Part shown: positions 1 to 9,624 of the stretch, one piece after another
Position numbering within the stretch: the first letter of the stretch is position 1
Layout of the letters: each line of letters starts with the position of its first letter
Source: Micromonospora zamorensis
GTDB taxonomy: Bacteria > Actinomycetota > Actinomycetes > Mycobacteriales > Micromonosporaceae
Assembly: GCF_900090275.1 (NCBI RefSeq)
Contig: NZ_LT607755.1
Location: 4,216,001-4,280,000 of the forward strand
DNA length: 64,000 nucleotides
Direction: 5' to 3'
The notes under the pieces: generated by a model
Database searches by the model: none
What the model was told of the DNA's origin: nothing
What the model saw: the letters and a program-made list of their open reading frames with translations, nothing else
Translations under genes and position numbers: made by a program

Positions 1-1
1 G

Positions 2-1855
<1,854 letters not shown>

Positions 1856-1872
1856 TCGCGTACGGCTGGTCG

Positions 1873-1904
1873 AGGGCCGCTCCCGCTCCGGCGGGGGCGG
1901 CCTT
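1873..1904 (+). terminator. hairpin terminator after acnA
   Basis: GC-rich inverted repeat 18 bases after the acnA stop. Left arm AGGGCCGCTCCCGC, loop TCCG, right arm GCGGGGGCGGCCTT, with two mismatched pairs. There is only a weak T-run, which is usual in this kind of genome. Confidence 0.6.
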
Positions 1905-1932
1905 CGCCGTTCAAGTCGAGGAAGGCTCGCGG

Positions 1933-2160
1933 TCAGAGCGGGAGCGCGAGGGCAGCCAGCCGTTGGTCTATCGCCGCATCCACTTCCCGGACATCGTAGC
2001 CACGTAGCCGCCGTCGCAGGCTGGCCGCCCGCAGCGCGTCTCGCGCGGCAGCCCGTGACACAGCGCTGTCAGTAGCCAGAGCCCCATCGACCTCGGCAAA
2101 GAGGTTCTCGACCTGACGCATGTCATAACCGCGCAGAGCAACGACGAACGGCAATTCCAT
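1933..2160 (-). CDS. small DivIVA-domain-like protein (75 aa)
   Basis: A 75-residue protein built from two similar helical segments, each with the motif LRGYDxRxVE/D: VALRGYDMRQVENLF near residue 8 and RLRGYDVREVDAAI near residue 51. The RGYDxxxVD signature is the N-terminal core of DivIVA/Wag31-type coiled-coil proteins, which sit at membrane poles. Here two copies are joined by an Ala/Arg helix with no long coiled coil after them. The ATG at 2158-2160 was chosen because the fold begins at once. The frame is open further upstream, but that stretch is low-complexity Arg/Pro. Function is unknown. It could bind another DivIVA protein or DNA-segregation partners, but nothing in the neighbourhood decides this. 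Confidence 0.6.
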   Translation of the reverse strand: MELPFVVALRGYDMRQVENLFAEVDGALATDSAVSRAAARDALRAASLRRRLRGYDVREVDAAIDQRLAALALPL

Positions 2161-2281
2161 GTGGCGACCATATCGGTCGCCGGCTGCGCCCAACAGGGAT
2201 GCGCGACAGGGACTCTCATCCGCTCGCGGATGAGGTCGTCGGCCCGGTCGATCACGGCCCGGCGCCCGACGGGGTGGGCCC

Positions 2282-2713
2282 TCAGCGCAGCCGCAGCGCG
2301 ACCGCACGGGCCTCCTCGTCGGTGAGGGGCAGGAACCAGAGGAAACGGCGGACGATGGCGACCGGATCGGGGCCGCCCGGCTGGCCGCGCAGGTCGCGGA
2401 TCGCCCGGCGGGTGATCCGCGAGAACTCGGGGATCAGGGTCGCTCGGCGGGCGAAGTCCGTCGGGGTCGCTCGCATTGTGGGGCAGGGCCAGTCCTGACC
2501 GCAGGCGTCGCACGTCCAGAGTGGGCCGTCGGCGGTGTGCGCGACCGGCGGGCCGCACCGGGAGCGCCAGCGTGATTCGGGTACGACGTTCGGCGCGCGA
2601 CCAGGGCCACGGTACGGAGGGTGCCGTGGCCCGGTCGGGCGGGGCAGGCTCGGCCTGACCGGTGGCGGGCCGCCCGTCGGCTTCGGGTGGTTCCGGGGCC
2701 TGTCCTCGGGCAT
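2282..2713 (-). CDS. conserved hypothetical protein with a short Cys motif, divergent from an XRE regulator
   Basis: A 143-residue protein. Residues 1-50 are Pro/Arg-rich and probably disordered. The middle has WTCDACGQDWPCPT, a CxxC...C arrangement resembling half of a zinc ribbon, followed by a helical C-terminal half with IPEFSRITRRAIRDL and LTDEEARAVALRLR. Proteins with a W-x-C-x-x-C-G-x-x-W-P-C box are commonly encoded next to XRE/DUF5753 regulators in actinomycetes. Here it is divergently transcribed from such a regulator (2826-3593) with 112 bases between starts. No catalytic residues are recognised. The start at 2713 could be later in the disordered region. Confidence 0.55.
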   Translation of the reverse strand: MPEDRPRNHPKPTGGPPPVRPSLPRPTGPRHPPYRGPGRAPNVVPESRWRSRCGPPVAHTADGPLWTCDACGQDWPCPTMRATPTDFARRATLIPEFSRITRRAIRDLRGQPGGPDPVAIVRRFLWFLPLTDEEARAVALRLR

Positions 2714-2825
2714 TCGTGCTCCCTCCTCGACGCTGTCTCAACACACCCTGCCGAGAGTTGCCAAGCCATCACACCGCGTAGAACTATTTCCTTCCGACGT
2801 CTGGAACGTTCTGAAGGGTCTGGGA

Positions 2826-3593
2826 ATGAATCGAGTCGTACAGGCGGCGATGGTCGAGAGGGGCCACACAGCGGACAGTCTTGCTGCTGAGATTGGTGTC
2901 GATCCGAAGACGGCCGCGAAGTGGGCGAGCACGGGACGAGTTCCCCAGACGCGTCATCGCGCCCGGGTTGCCGAGGTGCTCGGTAGGAACGTTGAAGAGC
3001 TGTGGCCGGACGTGTTGAAGCGCCGGACGCCGGCCTGGTTCCGGCCCTGGGCCGAGATCGAGCGTGAGGCGGTGTCGCTGCGGTGGTTCGAGTTCGCGTG
3101 GATACCGGGTCTCTTTCAGACCAAGGCGTACGCGCTGGCGACGCTTGTCGGCGAGGCGTTGACGCCGGCCGAGGCCGATGATCTCGCCGAGGCTCGGCTG
3201 AGCCGGCAGGCCATCCTGCGGCGGGAACGCCCACTGCGAATCGTCGCGGTCCTCGACGAGGGAATTCTCCGGCGCACCCTCGACGGTGACCGGGCCATGA
3301 TGCGCGAGCAGTGCGAGCGGCTGGCCGAACAGGCAGCCCTGCCGAACGTGTCGCTGTTCGTCGTGCCCACCGACGTCGGCATGTACCCGGGCCTCGGTGG
3401 GCCGTTCACGGTGGCGGAGATGCCGGACGGAGGGCGGGTCGCGCACGTCGACAGCCAGGCGCAGGCGCAGCTCATCGACAAGACCGCCGATCTTGCTAGC
3501 CTGGATCGACGGTGGGAGCGCATTCGCGACGGAGCCCTGTCGCGTGCGCAGTCCCTCAATTTCATCAGAGAAGCGGCGGCATCATGGACCTGA
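2826..3593 (+). CDS. XRE-family regulator with C-terminal DUF5753
   Basis: Helix-turn-helix DNA-binding protein of 255 residues. The HTH occupies about residues 8-55 (HTADSLAAEIGVDPKTAAKWAS), and the rest is DUF5753, starting at WFRPWAEIEREA and including the typical IPGLFQTKAYALA and MYPGLGGPF. Such regulators pair with DUF397 genes in streptomycetes and relatives, where some pairs influence development and antibiotic production (the bldB/abaA-type family). The ATG at 2826 is the first methionine directly before the HTH; an open frame further upstream is unlikely to be coding. Its stop overlaps the start of the DUF397 gene, so the two are probably translated together. Confidence 0.85.
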   Translation: MNRVVQAAMVERGHTADSLAAEIGVDPKTAAKWASTGRVPQTRHRARVAEVLGRNVEELWPDVLKRRTPAWFRPWAEIEREAVSLRWFEFAWIPGLFQTKAYALATLVGEALTPAEADDLAEARLSRQAILRRERPLRIVAVLDEGILRRTLDGDRAMMREQCERLAEQAALPNVSLFVVPTDVGMYPGLGGPFTVAEMPDGGRVAHVDSQAQAQLIDKTADLASLDRRWERIRDGALSRAQSLNFIREAAASWT

Positions 3594-3772
3594 CCGGCGC
3601 TCGGTGGCGCAAGAGCACCAAGAGTGGCAACAACGGCGGAAACTGTGTCGAGGTGGCCGACAACCTCGCGGGCGTCATCGGCGTACGTGACTCCAAAGAC
3701 CCGGCCGGTCCGACGCTCGCCTTCGACCCGACGGCCTGGGCCCGATTCCTGGCTATGGCCAAGCGGGGCTGA
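3584..3772 (+). CDS. DUF397 small protein
   Basis: A 62-residue protein matching DUF397 throughout: TGARWRKSTKSGNNGGNCVEVA, then VIGVRDSKDPAGPTLAFDPTAWARFL. The family is specific to actinobacteria and is usually encoded directly after an XRE/DUF5753 regulator, as here, where its ATG lies 10 bases inside the end of that gene. These pairs behave like regulator/modulator couples, and some have been proposed to act as toxin-antitoxin-like modules. The biochemical role is not known. Confidence 0.85.
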   Translation: MDLTGARWRKSTKSGNNGGNCVEVADNLAGVIGVRDSKDPAGPTLAFDPTAWARFLAMAKRG

Positions 3773-3782
3773 CCCCACTGCC

Positions 3783-5051
3783 CTACCCGGCGAGTTCGTT
3801 GGCCCGGTCGAGCAGCGCACGGCGTTCGGCGTCCGAGCCGACCATCGCCGCGGCCTCCCTGAAGAGCGCGGCGGCCCGCAGCCGGTCACCCTGCCGGGCG
3901 ACCAGATCGGCCCGCACCGCCACGGCGAGCGGGTTGCCGTCCAGCCCTCCCCCGGCCTGCGCCGCGTCGAGCAGGCCCAACCCGGCGTACGGCCCGTACG
4001 CGTAGCCGTGCGCGACCGCGCGGTTGAGCGCGATCACCGGTGAGGGCCGGATGCCGATCAGCGCGTCGTAGGCCCGTGCGATCGCAGGCCAGTCGGTGGC
4101 GTCGGCGGACGGTGCGGTGGCGTGGCAGGCGGCGATCCGGGCCTGCCAGGCGTACGGCCCGTCGTGGCGTACCCGAGAAAGGGCGTCCAGGCCCTCGGCG
4201 ATGGCCGCACGGTCCCACCGCGCGCGGTCCTGCCGTTCCAGGGTGAGCAGGTTGCCTGCGGCGTCCCGACGGGCGTCGCGGCGGGAGTGCTGGAACAGGA
4301 ACAGTGCCAGCAGCGCGGCCACCTCGGACTGCTTCGGCATCAACCGGTCGAGCAGCCGGGCCAGCCGGACCGCCTCGTCGGCGAAGGCCGGCTCGCCGTC
4401 GACGACGTAGCCCCGGGTGAACAGCAGGTACAACACGGCGAGGACGCCGGGCAGCCGCTCGGTCAGCGCCGGCCCGCTGGGCACCCGGTATGGAATACCG
4501 GCCTGCGCTATGCGGGTCCTGGCCCGGGTCAGCCGTCGGGTCATTGTCGACTCGTTGACCAGCAGGAGTCGAGCGATGTCGCCGGTCGGCACACCGCAGA
4601 CGGTTCGCAGCGTCAGCGCCACCCGGGCGTCGATCGCCAGCGCAGGGTGGCAGCAGGTGAAGATCAGGCGCAGTCGGTCGTCCACCACGTCCTCCGGGAC
4701 CTCCGGGTCGGGCTGCCCCTCAGGCGGCGTGAGCAGCGCCAGGTCGTGCAGCTTGCGGCGTTCCACAGTGGCCCGCCGCAGCACGTCGAGCGCCCGGTTG
4801 CGAGCCACCGTCATGAGCCAGCCGCCCGGGTTGCCCGGCACACCGTCGGCGGGCCAGCGCTCCAGTGCGACGGCCAGCGCCTCCTGGGCGCAGTCCTCGG
4901 CCAGCGCCCAGTCCCCGGTAACCCGGATCAGGGTCGCGACGATCCGGGGGTACGCCTCGACGCTGGCGTCGCCGACGGCCTGCGCCGCCGCAGCCGCCAC
5001 CGCGCCGGCCGGTGCGGGCGGGCGTACCGGCCGGGGCTGCGGTGTGGACAA
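3783..5051 (-). CDS. RNA polymerase sigma factor, ECF42 type, with helical C-terminal extension
   Basis: Extracytoplasmic-function sigma factor of 422 residues. Region 2 is at about residues 35-100 (DWALAEDCAQEALAVALERW, NPGGWLMTVARNRALDVLRR) and region 4 at about 135-190 (LTLRTVCGVPTGDIARLLLV). The remaining ~220 residues form a helical TPR-like/DUF6596 extension characteristic of the ECF42 group. Members are encoded with a DGPF (YCII-related) protein instead of an anti-sigma factor, and that partner is directly upstream, 4 bases away. ECF42 factors are thought to be controlled through their C-terminal domain. No target promoters can be deduced here. Confidence 0.88.
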   Translation of the reverse strand: MSTPQPRPVRPPAPAGAVAAAAAQAVGDASVEAYPRIVATLIRVTGDWALAEDCAQEALAVALERWPADGVPGNPGGWLMTVARNRALDVLRRATVERRKLHDLALLTPPEGQPDPEVPEDVVDDRLRLIFTCCHPALAIDARVALTLRTVCGVPTGDIARLLLVNESTMTRRLTRARTRIAQAGIPYRVPSGPALTERLPGVLAVLYLLFTRGYVVDGEPAFADEAVRLARLLDRLMPKQSEVAALLALFLFQHSRRDARRDAAGNLLTLERQDRARWDRAAIAEGLDALSRVRHDGPYAWQARIAACHATAPSADATDWPAIARAYDALIGIRPSPVIALNRAVAHGYAYGPYAGLGLLDAAQAGGGLDGNPLAVAVRADLVARQGDRLRAAALFREAAAMVGSDAERRALLDRANELAG

Positions 5052-5055
5052 CTCG

Positions 5056-5391
5056 TCAGGCGGACAGGTCCGCGAACGGGCGCAGTTCCAGCCGCCCTTC
5101 GTGGGCCATCGGGTGCGTCCGCGCCACCTCGATCGCCTCGTCCAGGTCCGCGCAGTCGAGCAGGTCGAAGCCCACGATCACCTCCATGGTCTCCGCGAAC
5201 GGCCCCTCGGAGACGAGCAGTTCACCGCCGCGTACCCGGACCGTGGTGGCCGCGGTGGTCGGAGCCAGCACGTTGCCGGTGAGGCGGCGACCACGGGCGT
5301 CGTTCTCCGCCACCCACTTGTGGATGTCGGGGAGTTCCGTCGGGTCGTTGTCCGGCTCGGTGTCGCTGCAAACGAACATCATGTACTTCAT
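5056..5391 (-). CDS. DGPF/YCII-related protein, partner of the ECF42 sigma factor
   Basis: A 111-residue YCII-like ferredoxin-fold protein beginning MKYMMFVCSDTEP. It has the conserved core GGELLVSEGPFAETMEVIVGFDLLDC and ends with HPMAHEGRLELRPF, the DGPF-family signature. The start at 5391 fits the family. The frame runs further upstream, but that part has no similarity to the domain. It lies first in a two-gene unit with the sigma factor, as in other ECF42 loci. DGPF proteins are linked to the sigma factor genetically; a direct enzymatic role has not been shown. Confidence 0.85.
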   Translation of the reverse strand: MKYMMFVCSDTEPDNDPTELPDIHKWVAENDARGRRLTGNVLAPTTAATTVRVRGGELLVSEGPFAETMEVIVGFDLLDCADLDEAIEVARTHPMAHEGRLELRPFADLSA

Positions 5392-5476
5392 CTGGTCGCT
5401 CCCTGGTTTCTCGGGGTGTCGCCAGCATGACGTTCGGGCGGGAGCGTTCCGGACACCCTTCCGCAAAAAATCTCGG

Positions 5477-6088
5477 TCAGTTTCCTCCGGCGGCACGGCG
5501 GCGGGCCTCGCGGGTCTTCATGGCGTGCTCCATCAGCGTGACGAGCACCTCCTTGCTGGACTCCCGCTGCCGGGCGTCGCAGAGCAGCACCGGCACACCC
5601 GGGTCCAGGTTCAGCGCGGTCTGCACCTCGTCGAGCCGGTACGACCGGGCGCCCTCGAAGCAGTTCACCGCGACCACGAACGGCGTGCCCCGGCCCTCGA
5701 AGTAGTCGATCGACGGGAAGCAGTCGGCGAGCCTACGGGTGTCGGCCAGCACCACCGCGCCGATCGCCCCCAGTGCCAACTCGTCCCAGACGAACCAGAA
5801 CCGGTCCTGGCCGGGTGTGCCGAACAGGTACAGCACCAGGTCGTCGCTGATGGTGATGCGGCCGAAGTCCATGGCCACCGTGGTGGTGGTCTTGCCTTCC
5901 ACCCCGGACAGGTCGTCGATGCCGACCCCCGACTCCGTCAGCACCTCCTCGGTGCGCAACGGTCGGGTCTCGCTGACCGCGCCGACCATCGTGGTCTTAC
6001 CCACGCCGAATCCACCTGCCACCAGGATCTTGATCGCGGTGGGCAGTGGGGGGGCTCCCGCCGGCCGGTCAGAGTGCCCGTAGTCCAT
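5477..6088 (-). CDS. cvnD: conservon small GTPase CvnD
   Basis: Ras/MglA-like GTP-binding protein of 203 residues, last gene of a four-gene conservon. Motifs are the P-loop GGFGVGKTT at about 26-34, a Thr-rich switch region (GKTTTTVAMDFG), G3-like GTPGQDRF, and AVNCF in place of the usual NKxD. CvnD proteins couple the CvnA kinase-like protein to a cytoplasmic output, and the complex resembles a eukaryotic G-protein-coupled system. Its ATG overlaps the end of cvnC by 20 bases, so translation is coupled. Confidence 0.9.
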   Translation of the reverse strand: MDYGHSDRPAGAPPLPTAIKILVAGGFGVGKTTMVGAVSETRPLRTEEVLTESGVGIDDLSGVEGKTTTTVAMDFGRITISDDLVLYLFGTPGQDRFWFVWDELALGAIGAVVLADTRRLADCFPSIDYFEGRGTPFVVAVNCFEGARSYRLDEVQTALNLDPGVPVLLCDARQRESSKEVLVTLMEHAMKTREARRRAAGGN

Positions 6089-6455
6089 TGATTACCGCCT
6101 CGAAGATGCTGTTGTCGGGAAGACCGGCCGTGGTCTGCGGCTCGCGGACCTGGACCAGGCTGCGGGCCGCCAGATCACCGAGGAGCACCCGAATGGTGCC
6201 CACCGGCAGGTCGAGATGGGCGGCTATCTCGGCGACGGACTGTATGCGCTGGCACAGCCCGATGATCGCCAGATGTTCCGGGCCGATACCGACCTCCGGC
6301 GTGACCTCGGCTCGGGTCGCGGTGACCAGGGAGATCAGGTCGAACGTGCCGGTGACGGGGCGGGCCCGACCGCGCGTCATGGCGTACGGGCGCACGACCG
6401 GACCCGCATGGTCGTCCACCCACTGATGGTCCGCTGCCTCACCCTGCACCGTCAT
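6069..6455 (-). CDS. cvnC: conservon DUF742 protein CvnC
   Basis: A 128-residue DUF742 protein. The core begins at VVRPYAMTRGRARP and continues with ISLVTATRAEV, IGPEHLAIIGLC, SVAEIAAHLDLPVGTIRVLLGDL (a winged-helix-like segment) and ends in DNSIFEAVINGLRAL. This is the standard third member of actinobacterial conservons. The ATG at 6455 starts 4 bases after the cvnB stop; the frame is open further upstream, but inside cvnB. It probably acts with CvnB and CvnD as part of a membrane-associated signalling complex. Confidence 0.9.
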   Translation of the reverse strand: MTVQGEAADHQWVDDHAGPVVRPYAMTRGRARPVTGTFDLISLVTATRAEVTPEVGIGPEHLAIIGLCQRIQSVAEIAAHLDLPVGTIRVLLGDLAARSLVQVREPQTTAGLPDNSIFEAVINGLRAL

Positions 6456-6459
6456 GCCG

Positions 6460-6882
6460 CTACCTCTCGCTGGCCGGCTGCTCAGGTCCCCGGGACGGGG
6501 ATGCGACGTACTTGCCGACGCGGGTGACGAGCATCGCCATCTCGTAGGCGATGAGGCCGACGTCGGCCTCATCGCTGGCCAGCACCGCCAGACAGGCGTT
6601 GCGGCCGGCCGCGGTGACGAACAGGAACGACGACTGCATCTCGATGATGGTCTGCTGCACCTGCCCGCCACCGAAGCGCTTACCGGCGCCCCGGGCCAGG
6701 CTCTGGATCCCCGCCGCCATCGCTGCGAGGTGCTCGCCGTCGTCCCGGCTCAACCCTCGGGAGGCGGCCATCAACAGGCCGTCGCTGGAGAGGGCGACCG
6801 CGTGCTCCGCCTGTTTCACCCGGCCCACCAGGTCATCCAGCAACCACGTCAGGTCGGCACTCGAAGCCGTCTTCTGGGCCAC
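6460..6882 (-). CDS. cvnB: conservon roadblock/LC7 protein CvnB
   Basis: A 140-residue roadblock/LC7-fold protein. It starts with DLTWLLDDLVGRV, has the domain core HAVALSSDGLLMAASRGLSRDDGEHLAAMAAGIQ and SSFLFVTAAGRNACLAVLA, and ends in DVGLIAYEMAMLVTRVG. In conservons this family acts as a regulator of the CvnD GTPase, comparable to MglB. It lies 4 bases before cvnC and 89 bases after cvnA. Confidence 0.9.
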   Translation of the reverse strand: MAQKTASSADLTWLLDDLVGRVKQAEHAVALSSDGLLMAASRGLSRDDGEHLAAMAAGIQSLARGAGKRFGGGQVQQTIIEMQSSFLFVTAAGRNACLAVLASDEADVGLIAYEMAMLVTRVGKYVASPSRGPEQPASER

Positions 6883-6971
6883 TTCGTCGTCCTCTTCTCG
6901 CCCGGCGTTGTCGCCGTACTCGTCTGGGGTTGACCGTCACGCTGCGCGGAGACCGCATCACCGGCAGCCGG

Positions 6972-9545
6972 TCAGGTCACGTCCGGATCCTCGGCCGGCT
7001 CCGGCGTCGCTGCCGGTTGGGCGTCGGAGGCGCCTCCCAGCAGCCGCGCCGCGTCGGTCCGACCACGCCGCGTGCCGGTCTGGTAGGAACTCATCATCTT
7101 GCGCACCTGCTCCGGCTGGCGTACCACGTCGTCGTGGTCGCTCTCCGTCGCGGGCTCGTCGCGCAACTCCGGCGCAATGCTCGCCTGCCGGACCCGGACC
7201 GGCAGGCCCGCGTTCGTCCGGTCCGCCTCGGCACGCTCCGGTCCGGGCCTGTCGTCACCGTTAACGTCCGACTCCATGGGGTCCGTGCCGGCCGTCGGCC
7301 GGGCGCCGTTGACCGCGGGCAGGCCGGTGGGCAACGTCGGGCCCTCCAGGGCCGGCTGCCCCTGGGTACGCCGGACCCGCGTGGGCAGCTCCGGCGTCCC
7401 GGTGGCCGGCGTCCCGGTGGCCAGCGTCGTCCGCCGCCGGGTGGGCAACGCGTCCGCCTCGGCACCGTCGGCCTCATCCGTTCCGTTGGCGATCCGCGCC
7501 TCGGTCGTGACCTGCGGTGTGTCCGAGTCGGGCGTTCCCGGTGCCGTCGGCCGCGCGGCCAGCGCCAGGGTGGCCGGGCGGACACTGTCGGAGGGGGCGG
7601 TCGGCCGCGCGGGCAGCGGGATCGCCGGCGAACCGGTCCGGATCCCGCCGGAGGTCTCCGCGTCCGCGGCCTCCGGGATCAGCTCCGCCGGGATCAGCAC
7701 GACGGCCGTGGTGCCGCCGTACGCCGACTCCTTGAGCCGGACCCGCACGCCGTGCCGCTCGGTCAGCCGGCTCACCACGTAGAGCCCGAGCCGCGCGGCG
7801 TTGGCGAGGTTCAGCTCCGACTGGTCGACGATGCGGTCGTTCGCGGCGGCCAGGTCGTCCTCGCTCATGCCGAGGCCCCGGTCCTCGATCTCGATGGCGA
7901 AACCGTTGGCCACCAGCTGACCGCGAACCTCCACGGTGGTGTGCGGCGGGGAGAACGAGAGACCGTTCTCGATCAACTCGGCGAGCAGGTGGATGACGTC
8001 ACCGACCGCACGGCCGGCCAGCGAGACCGGGCCGAGCGGCAGCACGTTGACCCGGGTGTAGTCCTCGACCTCGGCCACCGCGCCGCGCACCACGTCGACC
8101 ATCGGCACGTTGCGCCGCCAGGCCCGGCCCGGAGTCGAGCCGGAGAGGACGATCAGGTTCTCCGCGTTACGCCGCATCCGGGTGGCCAGGTGGTCGACCC
8201 GGAACAGATCCTCCAGCTCCTCCGCGTCGTGCTCGCGCCGCTCCATCGCGTCCAGCAGGGTGAGCTGGCGGTGCACCAACGCCTGGGTACGCCGGGCCAG
8301 GCTGAGGAAGACCTCGCGGACGTTGCGCCGCAGCTCGGCCTGCTCGACGGCGGTACGCAGGGCGGTCTCCTGCACCGCGTTGAACGCCTTGCCGACCTGG
8401 CCGACCTCGTTGTTGCCGAAATCGAGGGGAGGCGCCTCGGTGGCCACGTCGACCTCCTCGCCGCGACCCAGGCGCTCCACCACCCGGGGCAGCCGCTCGT
8501 CGGCGAGCTGCCAGGCGGCCTGGCGCAACCGTTCCAGCTGACGCAGCAGGGCCCGGGCCGTGGTGATCGAGACGACGATGGAGGCGATGACGGCGAGCAG
8601 ACCGAGGCCGGCGGCGAGCACCAGCCGGATGACAACCCAGATCGCGACCGGGGTGGCCCGCTGGACCAGCGCGTCCCCACCGACCAGCACGACGGCCTCC
8701 TGCTCCTCCAGAGCGGGAGCGAGGGCTGCCTGCCAGTCGTCGGCGGCGACCGGCAGAGGGGCGTTGGGTCGAGCGCTGGCGACCAGGCGGTCCTCAAGCG
8801 CTTGAAGCTTGGTGAAGGCCGGTCCCTCGGTCATCTGGAGGTACCGCTGGCGGTCGGCCTCGGGCAGTTCGGCCAGGGCCTCAGAGACGAGGAACCGCTG
8901 CGCGCCCACCAGGTGTGCGAACTGGGCTGCCTCCTTGTCGCTGATTCGACCCGCCGCCGCGACGCCGGCGAAGAGGGCGTCCTCCTGCGACATCAGCTCA
9001 CGCACGCGGAACAGCTGAGTGAGGGTGACGGTGTCCTTGGCGATCTGCTCGTCGTCGAGCTGACCCATGGCCCCGTAGACCCGGAAGAGCCCATCGAGGA
9101 CCTCGGTGTACGCCGCCGCCGCGCCAGCCCGGTCCACCGTGCCGGCGACAACGGCCTCCCGCATCTGGCCGAGCCCATCCAGCCGGGTGATCACCGCGTC
9201 GATCCGCGTGATCAGCTCGTCGCTCGACGCGAATCGGGCGCGCCAGTTGCGGGACGCCTCGGCGAAGGCGGCGGACTCCTTCTCGCTGCGCTCGTGCTGG
9301 GCCTGCAGCTGCTGCACCATGCCCGGGTCGCGACGTCCAAGGTAGGCCACCGACAACCGGCGCTCCCGCTGGAGCTCGGTGAACAGCGATTCACTGGGTT
9401 GGGCGACCTGCGCGTCAAGCGTCTGCACACCGAGCACGTTGAACCCGTCGCGCAGGGTCACCCACGCCGCGAACGCCCAGAGCGCGGCGAGCGAGACCAG
9501 CAGGGCCACAATCTTGGTGCGCAAACTTGCACTGCGGGAAGCCAT
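6972..9545 (-). CDS. cvnA: conservon sensor histidine kinase-like protein CvnA
   Basis: Membrane sensor protein of about 857 residues. A short cytoplasmic N-terminus is followed by a transmembrane helix (IVALLVSLAALWAFAAW) and an extracytoplasmic helical domain of about 250 residues resembling nitrate/nitrite-sensing (NIT-type) domains. A second transmembrane helix (LVLAAGLGLLAVIASIVVS), a HAMP-like linker and an HATPase domain follow, with the N-box LLAELIENGLSFSPP and the G-box IEDRGLGM. The last ~240 residues are Pro/Thr-rich and disordered. The ATG at 9545 (MASRSASLRTK) puts the first helix at the usual distance; the frame is open to 9632. It is 79 bases downstream of the terpene genes on the same strand. 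Confidence 0.88.
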   Translation of the reverse strand: MASRSASLRTKIVALLVSLAALWAFAAWVTLRDGFNVLGVQTLDAQVAQPSESLFTELQRERRLSVAYLGRRDPGMVQQLQAQHERSEKESAAFAEASRNWRARFASSDELITRIDAVITRLDGLGQMREAVVAGTVDRAGAAAAYTEVLDGLFRVYGAMGQLDDEQIAKDTVTLTQLFRVRELMSQEDALFAGVAAAGRISDKEAAQFAHLVGAQRFLVSEALAELPEADRQRYLQMTEGPAFTKLQALEDRLVASARPNAPLPVAADDWQAALAPALEEQEAVVLVGGDALVQRATPVAIWVVIRLVLAAGLGLLAVIASIVVSITTARALLRQLERLRQAAWQLADERLPRVVERLGRGEEVDVATEAPPLDFGNNEVGQVGKAFNAVQETALRTAVEQAELRRNVREVFLSLARRTQALVHRQLTLLDAMERREHDAEELEDLFRVDHLATRMRRNAENLIVLSGSTPGRAWRRNVPMVDVVRGAVAEVEDYTRVNVLPLGPVSLAGRAVGDVIHLLAELIENGLSFSPPHTTVEVRGQLVANGFAIEIEDRGLGMSEDDLAAANDRIVDQSELNLANAARLGLYVVSRLTERHGVRVRLKESAYGGTTAVVLIPAELIPEAADAETSGGIRTGSPAIPLPARPTAPSDSVRPATLALAARPTAPGTPDSDTPQVTTEARIANGTDEADGAEADALPTRRRTTLATGTPATGTPELPTRVRRTQGQPALEGPTLPTGLPAVNGARPTAGTDPMESDVNGDDRPGPERAEADRTNAGLPVRVRQASIAPELRDEPATESDHDDVVRQPEQVRKMMSSYQTGTRRGRTDAARLLGGASDAQPAATPEPAEDPDVT

Positions 9546-9624
9546 CCCACCCGTCCCTCGACCGTTTCGATTGGCTGAATGAGCCCAGCCCCCGGCCCGG
9601 CGCACGCTAGCAGTGTCCGGAATT

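Noticed and set aside
6930..9578. Long plus-strand open frame of 882 codons over cvnA
   Set aside because: It is the antisense shadow of the conservon kinase gene; the high GC content keeps the opposite strand open. The translation is Arg/Gly/Pro-rich without any domain.
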